Part shown: in pieces, positions 11,662 through 21,679 of the stretch
How positions within the stretch are numbered: position 1 is the stretch's first letter
How the letters are laid out: every line of letters starts with the position of its first letter
NCBI GenBank assembly: GCA_029204045.2
Contig: CM055074.1
Span: 16,729,164-16,793,163, forward strand
Source: Tillandsia leiboldiana
Taxonomy: Eukaryota > Streptophyta > Magnoliopsida > Poales > Bromeliaceae
DNA length: 64,000 nucleotides
Reading direction: 5' to 3'
The notes under the pieces: generated by a model
Told to the model about the DNA's origin: nothing
Seen by the model: only the letters and a program-made list of their open reading frames with translations
Database searches by the model: none
Program-made: the position numbers and the translations under genes

Positions 11662-13170
11662 TCTCTTGTCACGCCCCGGGGGTTTTACTTTAGCGGAAAC
11701 GATACCTCAAAGTACGCGTAAAGTGCGTACAAATTTTTTTGTTTAAAAACCTCCACCAGTGCGTGCCCAGACCCGCCACATATACAGATTTACTCGAAAA
11801 TCGGGCAGAGTCTCCTCTGTATATGCACGGCGTCGCGGCTGTTACAATAGTCGAACATAAGCAATCATTTTCCCATTTAATCACAATAGTTCGAAGTAGT
11901 ACGGTGCATGAAGACTAAACAATACCCGTGGCCAGTCAAGTTGAAAGTATAACCTCACCGTTTTGAAAACAGGCCCACACGGCCTTAGGTTTTGAAAACA
12001 GATTGGGGCACGGCATAAATCCACAAGGTTTAGAAAACGGGCCCACCGGACCCTAGACTTTTGAAAACAGTTTTCGAAGTCCTTTTTCTTTTGTTTTCTA
12101 GTTGATTTGTTTAGGAAACGGCCAAACAGGAATAATAAAGGAAACAGTAGTGCATAACCAGAATGAAAGTACTCAACATCCACACGACCCCACAAGGGTA
12201 TCGAGAACCACACAATAACCTACAATTCCGAATGAAATGCAGAGAAAGTAAAGAAACCAGCCTACTAGGGCCCCCTCAGCCCGACTGCTACCACCTCGGC
12301 CTCACCGTCGCCTACCTCTACCCCCTGGAGGTACCTGTCACAGAGTGGGTAGTCAGCGACACTATTATAAAAATAGTACTAAAGCAGTAAAGTAATACCA
12401 AGCCACAAAAGTAAGACTAGCCGGAACAACCGCTCTACTCGTAACGGTAACTCGCAACCACCTGTACCACCTGTAACACCTGCAACCCCGGTAATACCTG
12501 TAACACCTGACCGCGTCGGGCACCTATCCCGGCGGGTCGCACACCTGACCTCATCGGGATCCAATCCCGACAGGTCGCACACCTGACCTCATCGGGATCC
12601 AATCCCGACAGGTCGCACCGCTCGCACCTTGCTGCCTCAAACCCCACACCTACGGGGGCCCCCACTACGTCACCTCGTGGGGTAACACGGGTCGAAGACC
12701 GCCTTTCCGGAAAAGAGCACCCTTTGCGGTGGCCAGACCGCGGGAGCGCGTGTCGCAACTCGAGCATAAGTAACCAAGACACGGGGTAATATAGTACATC
12801 ATAGAAACCGTCAGTGTTAGTACCGATTAACAATAAAAGAAAGGTCCCTTTCGGATCACCAACATAATACTCAGCCTCGACCGTAAACCCACCTGTTCGT
12901 TGTCGCGCTCCTGATCGACTTCGGGTTCTGTCGCGTCCCGGTGTGCCTGCCCGGACCCACACGAACCTGTCTCACCGGAGTTAGTAACTCCAACTTTCCG
13001 AAAGGTACACTAAAGTAGAAAAGACACGGAACACCCAACCCTCCCGGTCGATCACGGGGCACGCCCCGCCGACTCGGCATGGATGGCGGCGTCCCCGGGT
13101 GAGGCCAACAACGCGGACGGCTCCGGCTCCCGTGGAACCTACCGGCCCCTCCCCTCCTTGCTACTCGCAT

Positions 13171-13737
13171 GATGGCCTGCCCGCAAGTGCGGGCGCGCGC
13201 GCCTGGCCCCGCGCGGCTGGGTGGCAGCCACCCGCATGCAGGGTTGTCCGCATGCGGGGCTGCGCGCCCCTAGCCCCGCGCGGCTGGGCGGCAGCCCGCC
13301 CGCATGCGGGTTTGCCCGCATGCAGGGCTGCGCGCCCCCAGCCCCGCGCGGCTGGGTGGCAGCCCACCCGCATGCGGGTTTGCCCGCATGCAGGGCTGCG
13401 CGCCCCCAGCCCCGTGCGGCTGGGCGGCAGGCCGCCCGCATGCGGGTTTGCCCGCATGCGGGGCTGCGCGCCCCAGCCCCGCGCGGCTGGGCGGCAGCCC
13501 GCCCGCATGCGGGAGGTGCCCGCATGCGGGGCTGCGTGCCCCCAGCCCCGCGCGGCTGGGCGGCAGCCCGCCCGCATGCGGGAGGTGCCCGCATGCGGGG
13601 CTGCGTGCCCCCAGCCCCGCGCGGCTGGGCGGCAGTCCGCCCGCATGCGGGAGGTGCCCGCATGCGGGGCTGCGTGCCCCCAGCCCCGCGCGGCTGGGCG
13701 GCAGCCCGCCCGCATGCGGGGCTCCGTGCGCGCCGGA
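13171..13737. repeat. GC-rich GCATGC palindrome array in E2 left LTR
   Basis: Tandem, partly inverted units built from CCCGCATGCGGG palindromes alternate with a CAGCCCCGCGCGGCTGGG palindrome, with unit lengths of roughly 60-70 bp. Long overlapping frames exist on both strands (for example 13099-14082 and 13139-13933). They encode only Arg/Pro/Ala/Gly repeats forced by base composition and are not genes. Confidence 0.9.
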
Positions 13738-14039
13738 TTCCGGCGGTGCCCACGCCCCTTCTTTTCCCCCCCTCGTCCGCTCCTATCAAGAACGAAGCAA
13801 GAAAGTAAAACCCTAGCGTGCTCACCTCGGTTGTCGGAGGGAAGGGTGATCCGATCCTGCGAGTTCGGCTACAAGGAATGCGAGGACGTCTCCCTCTCCT
13901 TCCTTGGTCTCGCCGCTTGGATCCTCCGCGCAATCGGTGAGGAAACAGAAAGGTTCAGTTGGAAAACTGAAGGGTTGGGGAAGTGGGTTCTCGTTGCCCT
14001 TGGGGTTTCGTACGCAGGGGAATTGTGGGAAGTTGCGGG

Positions 14040-14158
14040 TGGTAGTGGGGAGTTGTGGGTAGTTATGGGGAGTTGCGGGTAGTTATGGGGAGTTGCACGT
14101 AGTTATGGGGAGTTGCGGGTAGTTATGGGGAGTTGCGGGTAGTTATGGGGAGTTGCAC
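14040..14158 (+). repeat. 20-bp tandem repeat in E2 left LTR
   Basis: About six copies of a unit close to AGTTATGGGGAGTTGCGGGT with small variants. The same array is present in the right LTR at 19930-20055. Confidence 0.85.
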
Positions 14159-14536
14159 GACGGGGAAAAGGCGGGAGCGGTTAAGTTGGCGGGAGCGGTT
14201 AAGTTGGGGAATGGGACTGAACCCAAATCAAGTCAAATGCGGGTAACTAGTCGGGTGCGAACCAGGGTCCGGTCTGCCTGAAAAACCGCGTTGACCACCT
14301 GAACCGCTAGCCACCTTCTGGAATTTATTCCGGGAGATTCCGGCGTCGGAATTTAAAACCGATTTCGCCGTCGTACTCCGTTTCGCGAGCCCTATTAACT
14401 AAAAATACCCGCGGGCCCCGACGGTCTGTCCGGAAACAAGGAATTATTCGATCACCCTCCAGCCCCCGAAACGAAATGCGGAATTAACGAAACCAAAAGT
14501 AGACCCTTAAAATATTTTAAACCAGCGGCTACTACA

Positions 14537-14549
14537 CCACTCACCTCTT
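14537..14549 (-). other. E2 polypurine tract
   Basis: The minus strand reads AAGAGGTGAGTGG directly against the LTR start TGTAGTAGCC. E4 has the matching tract at 36223-36234. Confidence 0.75.
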
Positions 14550-14572
14550 AAAACGAGTTTCGTCCTCGAAAC

Positions 14573-16222
14573 TCAATCGTGGTTTGCGGTAAAGAGATAA
14601 GGATAGCCCTCTCTCATTTTTGATTCTAGTTCCCACGTCGCTTCCCGCTCTTCGTGGTGGTTCCAGTGCACCTTCACATAGGGGATGTCTCGGTTTCGAA
14701 GCGTCTTACTTTCTCTTGCTAGTATTCGCACAGGGGTTTCCTCGAAGCTTAGGTCCTCCTTTAGTTCGAGTGTCGAGACGTCCAGAACATGCGACGGGTC
14801 GGGGAGGTATTTCTTGAGCATCGAAACGTGGAACACGTCATGAATCCGGTTGAGGTTCGGTGGTAGGGCAAGGCGGTAAGCCACTGGGCCAATCCATTCC
14901 AGGATCTCGAATGGCCCCACGAACCGCGGGCTTAGCTTGCCTTTTAACCCGAATCGCTTGATTCCCCTGGACGGCGAGACCCGCAAAAACACGTGTTCTC
15001 CCACCTGGAACTCTAAATCGCGGCGTCTTCGATCCGCGTAGCTCTTTTGTCGACTCTGGGCGGTTAGTAAGCGTTGTCTGATGAGGCGCACTTTCTCTTC
15101 TGTTTCTTCCACCAAGTCGGGTCCCAAGAACTTCCGTTCTCCCAAGTCGTCCCAACAGATCGGGGATCGGCAGCGTCTCCCGTATAAAGCTTCGTAGGGT
15201 GCCATCAGTATGCTGGCCTGGTGGCTATTGTTGTAAGCGAATTCTACAAGTGGTAGGTAACGCTCCCAACCGACTCCCCAATCGAGTACACAGGCCCGAA
15301 GCAGGTCCTCTAGCGTCTGTATCACTCGCTCCGACTGCCCGTCTGTCTGAGGGTGGAAGGCTGTGCTGAAGTGCAATTTAGTCCCCAAGGCTTGTTGCAG
15401 ACTCTGCCAAAACTTTGAGACAAAACGCGTGTCTCTGTCTGATGTGATCGATGCCGGTACCCCATGCAGTCTTACAATCTCGCTGAGGTAGACTTGAGCC
15501 AACCGCTCTCTGGTCCAGGTTGTGTGAATCGGCAGAAAGTGCGCTGACTTAGTTAGCCGGTCCACCACAACCCATATTGTGTCGTGTCCTTGTGGTGAAC
15601 GTGGGAACCCGGTGACAAAGTCCATGGTGATATGATCCCACTTCCACTCCGGTACCGGTAAGGGTTGTAACTTTCCCGCCGGTCGTTGATGTTCCGCCTT
15701 TATTTGTTGACACACCAGGCAATGAGCTACAAATTGAGTTACATCCCTCTTCATCTTGGGCCACCAGAAGGTCTGCTTGAGGTCCCTGTACATCTTTGTG
15801 CCTCCTGGATGCGCTGCATAAGGGGCGCTGTGTGCCTCGGACAGAATTTCCTTCTTCAATTCCGGGGTATCCGGCACGCAAATCCGCCCGCGGAACCGTA
15901 GGGTGTCATCGCCTTCCAATGAAAAGTCACCTTCCTGATCCGGTGAGATCTTGTCTCTTACGAGCTGTAAGTGTGAGTCCGCCTGCTGTCCCTCTCGAAT
16001 CTTTTCTAACAGTGTTGGCTTGACCACCAGAGTTAGAAGTTGCGCAACCGTGCCTGCTGGTACTACTTCCAACCCTAGTCGTGAAAATTCAGCGATCAAG
16101 TTGCTCTGCTCAGTCATCGCACCTACCGATCTTCCCTCCAATCGCCCCTTCCTGCTCAGAATGTCCGCTACCACGTTTGCTTTCCCGGGGTGATATTGGA
16201 TCGTTAGGTCGTAATCCTTCAA
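14573..16222 (-). CDS. E2 RNase H tail, integrase and chromodomain-like C-terminus (549 aa)
   Basis: An intact frame closely similar to residues 1036-1584 of the E4 polyprotein. It opens in the last RNase H motif (YHPGKANVVADILS). The HHCC zinc-binding domain follows (AHSAPYAAHPGG ... CLVCQQIK), then the DDE catalytic core (TMDFVTGFP; TSDRDTRF; DGQSERV), the GPF/Y-type module (GPFEILEWIGPVAYRL) and a chromodomain-like end (PVRILARESKTLRNRD ... EREATWELE). Integrase inserts the cDNA into chromatin, and chromodomains in this clade can steer targeting. The first Met is an internal residue, because the reverse transcriptase part upstream is deleted at about 16231. Whether this frame is translated alone is unknown. 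Confidence 0.85.
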   Translation of the reverse strand: MKDYDLTIQYHPGKANVVADILSRKGRLEGRSVGAMTEQSNLIAEFSRLGLEVVPAGTVAQLLTLVVKPTLLEKIREGQQADSHLQLVRDKISPDQEGDFSLEGDDTLRFRGRICVPDTPELKKEILSEAHSAPYAAHPGGTKMYRDLKQTFWWPKMKRDVTQFVAHCLVCQQIKAEHQRPAGKLQPLPVPEWKWDHITMDFVTGFPRSPQGHDTIWVVVDRLTKSAHFLPIHTTWTRERLAQVYLSEIVRLHGVPASITSDRDTRFVSKFWQSLQQALGTKLHFSTAFHPQTDGQSERVIQTLEDLLRACVLDWGVGWERYLPLVEFAYNNSHQASILMAPYEALYGRRCRSPICWDDLGERKFLGPDLVEETEEKVRLIRQRLLTAQSRQKSYADRRRRDLEFQVGEHVFLRVSPSRGIKRFGLKGKLSPRFVGPFEILEWIGPVAYRLALPPNLNRIHDVFHVSMLKKYLPDPSHVLDVSTLELKEDLSFEETPVRILARESKTLRNRDIPYVKVHWNHHEEREATWELESKMREGYPYLFTANHD

Positions 16223-16230
16223 TAATTCAA

Positions 16231-16588
16231 AACACCGCTTCTGATGTCGTCGTCGGGGGTGGTGACACCTTGTCTGCTACAGTCGCGGTAGTGGCTACTC
16301 CCGCGAAGTTCCTCCTCCGGGGTTTTGAACAGACCAACAAACTAGGTAGGGTTCTCTCCTCAGAACCACTTGTAAGGGTTCCTACCTAGCGTTCACAACT
16401 CCTCAGGCGGACTAGGGGAGTAACCCCGCTCCTATCCTATATAAACCCCCCCCCCCCCCCCCCCCCCCCCCCGACACAACCGCACAGTATGCGGAGAAAG
16501 AAAAAGACAAAAACGGAAGATGGGAATCGATGCCTAACCAAAGAAAAAAAAACGATAAAGGGAAAAAAAATATATATATATACCTGTT
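16231..16588. other. Filler at the E2 pol deletion, with poly(C)
   Basis: About 360 bp with no match to E4 joins the RNase H tail to the gag fragment. It contains an imperfect inverted repeat around the motif CTAGGTAGG (near 16343-16388), a plus-strand TATATAAA at about 16437, a C27 run (16446-16472) and an A-rich stretch with a (TA)n core at 16571-16580. Its origin is not recognised. A captured host segment or template-switch product is possible. Confidence 0.5.
16446..16472 (+). repeat. Poly(C) run of 27
   Basis: Uninterrupted C27 within the filler of E2, close to a plus-strand TATATAAA. Confidence 0.9.
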
Positions 16589-17212
16589 CTAGGCTTCTGC
16601 ATCACTGCTCCCCGGGGCGGCTGGGGAGGTCCGTCCACAACCTCTGGGCCAGCTACGTTCGACGTGGCGGGGTGGGGTCTTGGTATCGGAAGAGTCCGTC
16701 AGGCGTGGGTCGTCGGGTCTCGGTGCCGGGGGTCTGGTGACGCCCGGCCTCCGGGGGCACTCGTAACGTGTGTGGCCCGGCCTGCCACACCGGAAGCAAT
16801 GCTCATCCCGCCAAGGGCAATCCATCATTGGATGCGCACCGTCACAAATGACGCATGGCGTCGGTGGTGCAGGTCCCTCCCTCATCGCCTGCCCGGGTTT
16901 CGGCCCGTTCCTCTGGCGCTTGGTCGCTCTGCCGCACTGGTAGGGGCCCCCTGTCGGGCCGGGGTAGGGGTGTGCCCGTCGTGTACGCTCTAGCTCCGCG
17001 CGCACGGCCAAGTTGACCGCTCCCTGAAAGGTGGAAACGCCAGTCGGTGGTATCCCACGGGGGTTAACACCACCGGTGCCGTGCTGGGCGCGGTCGACAC
17101 TCTCGAGCTCCTGAGTCAGTATACCCACGTGCTCCGCGAGAGTTAGCAATTGCCCAGCCACATCGCGCAGCTGGTTGCGTAGTAAGCGGTTCGCCTCTGC
17201 CGCAAGGTCCAT
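16589..17212 (-). CDS. E2 shortened gag with two zinc knuckles (207 aa)
   Basis: The frame starts at 17212, just after the leader and primer binding site. The N-terminus (about residues 5-45, NRLLRNQLRDVAGQLLTLAEHV) parallels the E4 gag coiled N-terminus. The capsid core present in E4 at residues 120-270 is missing through an in-frame deletion, and the frame resumes at STFQGAVNLAV, matching E4 HTFQKVVDRAT. Two CCHC-type knuckles follow, CVICDGAHPMMDC and CFRCGRPGHTRYEC. Without the capsid core it probably cannot build particles but could still bind RNA. The C-terminus runs into filler. Confidence 0.75.
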   Translation of the reverse strand: MDLAAEANRLLRNQLRDVAGQLLTLAEHVGILTQELESVDRAQHGTGGVNPRGIPPTGVSTFQGAVNLAVRAELERTRRAHPYPGPTGGPYQCGRATKRQRNGPKPGQAMREGPAPPTPCVICDGAHPMMDCPWRDEHCFRCGRPGHTRYECPRRPGVTRPPAPRPDDPRLTDSSDTKTPPRHVERSWPRGCGRTSPAAPGSSDAEA

Positions 17213-17439
17213 GTCTGGCAGCAGTTACCTACCCAAAATCGGGCTTCTATCTGTGCACACCAAGGAACCACATTAGTCCCAGCATACCAAGAAAACCGTG
17301 CGTAAATAAATCACACAAATTCCCCTTCCCCCACGTTCACTCACGTCTTAACCCTTAAACCCTGCACATTTCATTTATTCGTAGTTAAGTGTGATATCTC
17401 GGTGGATGTTGGGCTGTCACTGTTGTGATTAAAGCAAAG

Positions 17440-17451
17440 TCTCTGATACCA
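17440..17451 (-). other. E2 primer binding site, initiator tRNA-Met
   Basis: The plus strand reads TCTCTGATACCA, 8 bp from the LTR end at 17460. The minus strand TGGTATCAGAGA pairs with tRNA-iMet except at the last base. Confidence 0.85.
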
Positions 17452-17459
17452 TCTTAATC

Positions 17460-20434
17460 TGTCACGCCCCGGGGGTTTTACTTTAGCGGAAACGATACCT
17501 CAAAGTACGCGTAAAGTGCGTACAAATTTTTTTGTTTAAAAACCTCCCCCAGTGCGTGCCCAGACCCGCCACATATACAGATTTAATCGAAAATCGGGCA
17601 GAGTCTCCTCTGTATATGCACGGCGTCGCGGCTGTTACAATAGTCGAACATAAGCAATCATTTTCCCATTTAATCACAACAGTTCGAAGTAGTACGGTGC
17701 ATGAAGACTAAACAATACCCGTGGCCAGTCAAGTTGAAAGTATAACCTCACCGTTTTGAAAACAGGCCCACACGGCCTTAGGTTTTGAAAACAGATTGGG
17801 GCACGGCATAAATCCACAAGGTTTAGAAAACGGGCCCACCCGACCCTAGACTTTTGAAAACAGTTTTCGAAGTCCTTTTTCTTTTGTTTTCTAGTTGATT
17901 TGTTTAGGAAACGGCCAAACGGGAATAATAAAGGAAACAGTAGTGCATAACCAGAATGAAAGTACTCAACATCCACACGACCCCACAAGGGTATCGAGAA
18001 CCACACAATAACCTACAATTCTGAATGAAATGCAGAGAAAGTAAAGAAACCAGCCTACTAGGGCCCCCTCAGCCCGACTGCTACCACCTCGGCCTCACCG
18101 TCGCCTACCTCTACCCCCTGGAGGTACCTGTCACAGAGTGGGTAGTCAGCGACACTATTATAAAAATAGTACTAAAGCAGTAAAGTAATACCAAGCCACA
18201 AAAGTAAGACTAGCCGGAACAACCGCTCTACTCGTAACGGTAACTCGCAACCACCTGTACCACCTGTAACACCTGCAACCCCGGTAACACCTGTAACACC
18301 TGACCGCGTCGGGCACCTATCCCGGCGGGTCGCACACCTGACCTCATCGGGATCCAATCCCGACAGGTCGCACACCTGACCTCATCGGGATCCAATCCCG
18401 ACAGGTCGCACCGCTCGCACCTTGCTGCCTCAAACCCCACACCTACGGGGGCCCCCACTACGTCACCTCGTGGGGTAACACGGGTCGAAGACCGCCTTTC
18501 CGGAAAAGAGCACCCTATGCGGTGGCCAGAACGCGGGTGCCCGTGTCGCAACTCGAGCATAAGTAACCAAGACACGGGGTAATATAGTACATCATAGAAA
18601 CCGTCAGTGTTAGTACCGATTAACAATAAAAGAAAGGTCCCTTTCGGATCACCAACACAATACTCAGCCTCGACCGTAAACCCACCTGTTCGTTGTCGCG
18701 CTCCTGATCGACTTCGGGTTCTGTCGCGTCCCGGTGTGCCTGCCCGGACCTACACGAACCTGTCTCACCGGAGTTAGTAACTCCAACTTTCCGAAAGGTA
18801 CACTAAAGTAGAAAAGACGCGGAACACCCAACCCTCCCGGTCGATCACGGGGCACGCCCCGCCGACTCGGCATGGATGGCGGCGTCCCCGGGTGAGGCCA
18901 ACAACGCGGACGGCTCCGGCTCCCGTGGAACCTACTGGCCCCTCCCCTCCTTGCTACTCACATGACGGCCTGCCCGCAAGTGCGGGCGCGCGCGCCTGGC
19001 CCCGCGCGGCTGGGTGGCAGCCACCCGCATGCAGGGTTGTCCGCATGCGGGGCTGCGCGCACCCCAGCCCCGCGCGGCTGGGCGGCAGCCCGCCCGCATG
19101 CAGGGCTGCGCGCCCCAAGCCCCGCGCGGCTGGGTGGCAGCCCACCCGCATGCGGGTTTGCCCGCATGCAGGGCTGCGCGCCCCCAGCCCCGCGCGGCTG
19201 GGTGGCAGCCCACCCGCATGCGGGTTTGCCCGCATGCGGGGCTGCGCGCCCCCAGCCCCGCGCGGCTGGGTGGCAGCCCACCCGCATGCGGGTTTGCCCG
19301 CATGCGGGGCTGCGCGCCCCCAGCCCCGTGCGGCTGGGCGGCAGGCCGCCCGCATGCGGGGCTGCGCGCCCCAGCCCCGCGCGGCTGGGCGGCAGCCCGC
19401 CCGCATGCGGGAGGTGCCCGCATGCGGGGCTGCGTGCCCCCAGCCCCGCGCGGCTGGGCGGCAGCCCGCCCGCATGCGGGAGGTGCCCGCATGCGGGGCT
19501 GCGTGCCCCCAGCCCCGCGCGGCTGGGCGGCAGTCCGCCCGCATGCGGGAGGTGCCCGCATGCGGGGCTGCGTGCCCCCAGCCCCGCCCGGCTGGGCGGC
19601 AGCCCGCCCGCATGCGGGGCTCCGTGCGCGCCGGATTCCGGCGGTGCCCACGCCCCTTCTTTTCCCCCCCTCGTCCGCTCCAATCAAGAACGAAGCAAGA
19701 AAGTAAAACCCTAGCGTGCTCACCTCGGTTGTCAGAGGGAAGGGTGATCCGATCCTGCGAGTTCGGCTACAAGGAATGCGAGGACGTCTCCCTCTCCTTC
19801 CTTGGTCTCGCCGCTTGGATCCTCCGCGCAATCGGTGAGGAAACTGAAAGGTTCAGTTGGGAAACTGAAGGGTTGGGGAAGTGGGTTCTCGTTGCCCTTG
19901 GGGTTTTGTACGCAGGGGAATTGTGGGAAGTTGCGGGTGGTAGTGGGGAGTTGCGGGTAGTTATGGGGAGTTGCGGGTAGTTATGGGGAGTTGCACGTAG
20001 TTATGGGGAGTTGCGGGTAGTTATGGGGAGTTGCGGGTAGTTATGGGGAGTTGCACGACGGGGAAAAGGCGGGAGCGGTTAAGTTGGCGGGAGCGGTTAA
20101 GTTGGGGAATGGGACTGAACCCAAATCAAGTCAAATGCGGGTAACTAGTCGGGTGCGAACCAGGGTCCGGTCTGCCTGAAAAACCGCGTTGACCACCTGA
20201 ACCGCTAGCCACCTTCCGGAATTTATTCCGGGAGATTCCGGCGTCGGAATTTAAAACCGATTTCGCCGTCGTACTCCGTTTCGCGAGCCCTATTTACTAA
20301 AAATACCCGCGGGCCCCGACGGTCTGTCCGGAAACAAGGAATTATTCGATCACCTTCCAGCCCCCGAAACGAAATGCGGAATTAACGAAACCAAAAGTAG
20401 ACCCTTAAAATATTTTAAACCTGCGGCTACTACA
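17460..20434 (-). repeat. E2 right (5') LTR, 2975 bp
   Basis: Matches 11667-14536 at an initial offset of 5793. The GC array here (18964-19631) is about 100 bp longer than in the left LTR. It is followed at 20435 by the TSD TCTCT and the H3 gag gene. Confidence 0.93.
18964..19631. repeat. GC-rich GCATGC palindrome array in E2 right LTR
   Basis: Same unit structure as 13171-13737 but with a different number and order of units (668 against 567 bp). Because both LTRs were identical at insertion, the difference arose afterwards, or during reverse transcription by slippage. Confidence 0.9.
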
Positions 20435-20439
20435 TCTCT

Positions 20440-21150
20440 GGGATCCACTAGGCCCTCACAGATCAGAACACCCACGGCCGCAAAACTGAGGCCGCGGCGG
20501 TCGTGGCGGTCTCCAAGAACTGGCCTGTCCCCCATCATCGGGCGCTGGCCGCTTCCTCTCAGAACTCTACGCGGCTAACCCCCCCTCCTAGCAACAACAA
20601 CGTCGCCCCGCTCCACCCATAGGACATGCTTAATGGCCTCATCGAGAGTCTGAAGCCTCTGAGCATGCACTAGGGTATAAATCTCACTGTGAAGGCCGCT
20701 CTCAAATAGATGAACCTGGTGTGGCCCATCATGGGCGACGAAAGGTACGCAGTTAAGCAACTGCATGAACTCCTGGTAGTACTCCTGCACTGACCTACTG
20801 CCCTGCTGCAAGTTCTTCAAATCATCCTACAATTTTTGCTTCACGCTGCTTGAAAAATAAGTCCCAAGTAGCAGGCGACGAAACTCGGACCAGGGCAGCT
20901 GCCGGGTGGTCTGGAACTCCAGTGGCTCCACCCGACGCCACCAGGCACCAGCATCTCCATCCAGACAGTGAACCGCCATATGATCCCTATACATCTCATC
21001 AATGAAGAAATCCCTGAACAACTTCTCCATCGCAGCAATCCATGCCTCCACCTCCCATGGCTCAGTATTCCGCCCCGAGAATCTAGGCGGACCAAACTGG
21101 CGGAATTTGGCCAACTTCTCAGCAACCATCTCCTCCTCGGCCGACGTCAT
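20440..21150 (-). pseudogene. H3 gag, N-terminal and capsid part
   Basis: The minus strand starts MTSAEEEMVAEKLAKF and runs through a retrotransposon gag domain with the conserved WEVEAWIAAMEKLF, AVHCLDGDAGAWW and SVQEYYQEFMQLLNCVPF motifs. The reading frame is broken near 20821-20827 (stop or frameshift between SVKQKL and MKNLQQGSR) and again near 20460-20575. The part at 20440-20560 is a basic linker with an in-frame stop. It once continued directly into the knuckle/protease fragment now at 11661, from which E2 separates it. The homologous stretch of E4 is residues 115-300. Confidence 0.85.
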
Positions 21151-21679
21151 CGGCTAGGCCACTCCCTGGGCTCCACTACTGGAAAAAGGTGCGGTCGGTA
21201 CGCGGGGTACAACCGGAGGTGCATGGGCCTCCAAAACAGTCGGGGGTGGCTCATCTCTCTAAGCTAGTAGCTGATCTATCCGCTACTCCTGTCGGCGAGT
21301 ACTCTCAGCTAACTGGGCCACTAAGGCCCTCAACTCTCTCATCTCTACAGATCCTGACTACTCCGACTCCTCAAGGGGTGTAGGGGTACCCCAGGTAGAA
21401 ATACGACGTCGGGGAGGCATCCTGTCACAAGAAAACCACAAGTCAGAAACACAACCACACTCGACCCAATCTAGTGAAAGTCAAAGATGTCCCCCTATTT
21501 CTGTAACTTTATGTTGTCTGCAGCCAACATAATTGTCTACAGAAAATAGGGTATGTCGATCCCTCTTTATTCACTGGAAGGGTTAAGTAAACAAATCACC
21601 GACTTTCGCAAAGTATCACGCTTCTCACGCCCTATCATCCTAGGGTGTGCCAAAAGCCTAGGGTTTCCTAAGTCCCAAC
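21151..21679 (-). other. H3 5' leader, interrupted by a solo Copia LTR
   Basis: Untranslated leader between the H3 gag start and its primer binding site. It continues at 22973-22986 after the insertion. It resembles the corresponding leader of E1 (about 6600-6879), including the phrase TATGTTGTCTGCAGCCAACA. No coding frame is seen. Confidence 0.6.

Larger units (their letters stand above)
11667..14536 (-). repeat. E2 left (3') LTR, 2870 bp
   Basis: Begins TGTCACGCCCCGGGGG and ends GGCTACTACA. It contains a 38-bp tandem duplication (about 12543-12618), the GC-rich palindrome array at 13171-13737 and a 20-bp tandem array at 14040-14158. It differs from the right LTR by scattered substitutions and a 105-bp length difference, mostly in the GC array. 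Confidence 0.93.
11667..20434 (-). mobile_element. E2: non-autonomous gypsy chromovirus, RT and protease deleted
   Basis: LTRs at 11667-14536 and 17460-20434 flank a 2.9-kb interior on the minus strand. The TSD is TCTCT (11662-11666 and 20435-20439). The primer binding site is at 17440-17451 and the polypurine tract at 14537-14549. The interior keeps a shortened gag with two zinc knuckles and a complete integrase/chromodomain-type tail, but lacks the gag core, protease, reverse transcriptase and most of RNase H. About 360 bp of unrelated filler sits at the deletion point. E4 (33508-43944) is a full-length relative. E2 interrupts the H3 gag-pol gene exactly between its nucleocapsid linker parts. 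Confidence 0.95.

Noticed and set aside
13171..13737. CRISPR array or bacterial repeat system
   Set aside because: The units are not separated by unique spacers, they lie in retroelement LTRs, and the context is plant.
13099..14082. Long open frames on both strands over the GC-rich arrays (also 18892-19980, 34806-35926, 42524-43648)
   Set aside because: They overlap in several frames at once, consist of Arg/Pro/Ala/Gly repeats, and follow the palindromic tandem units inside LTRs. Composition alone explains them.
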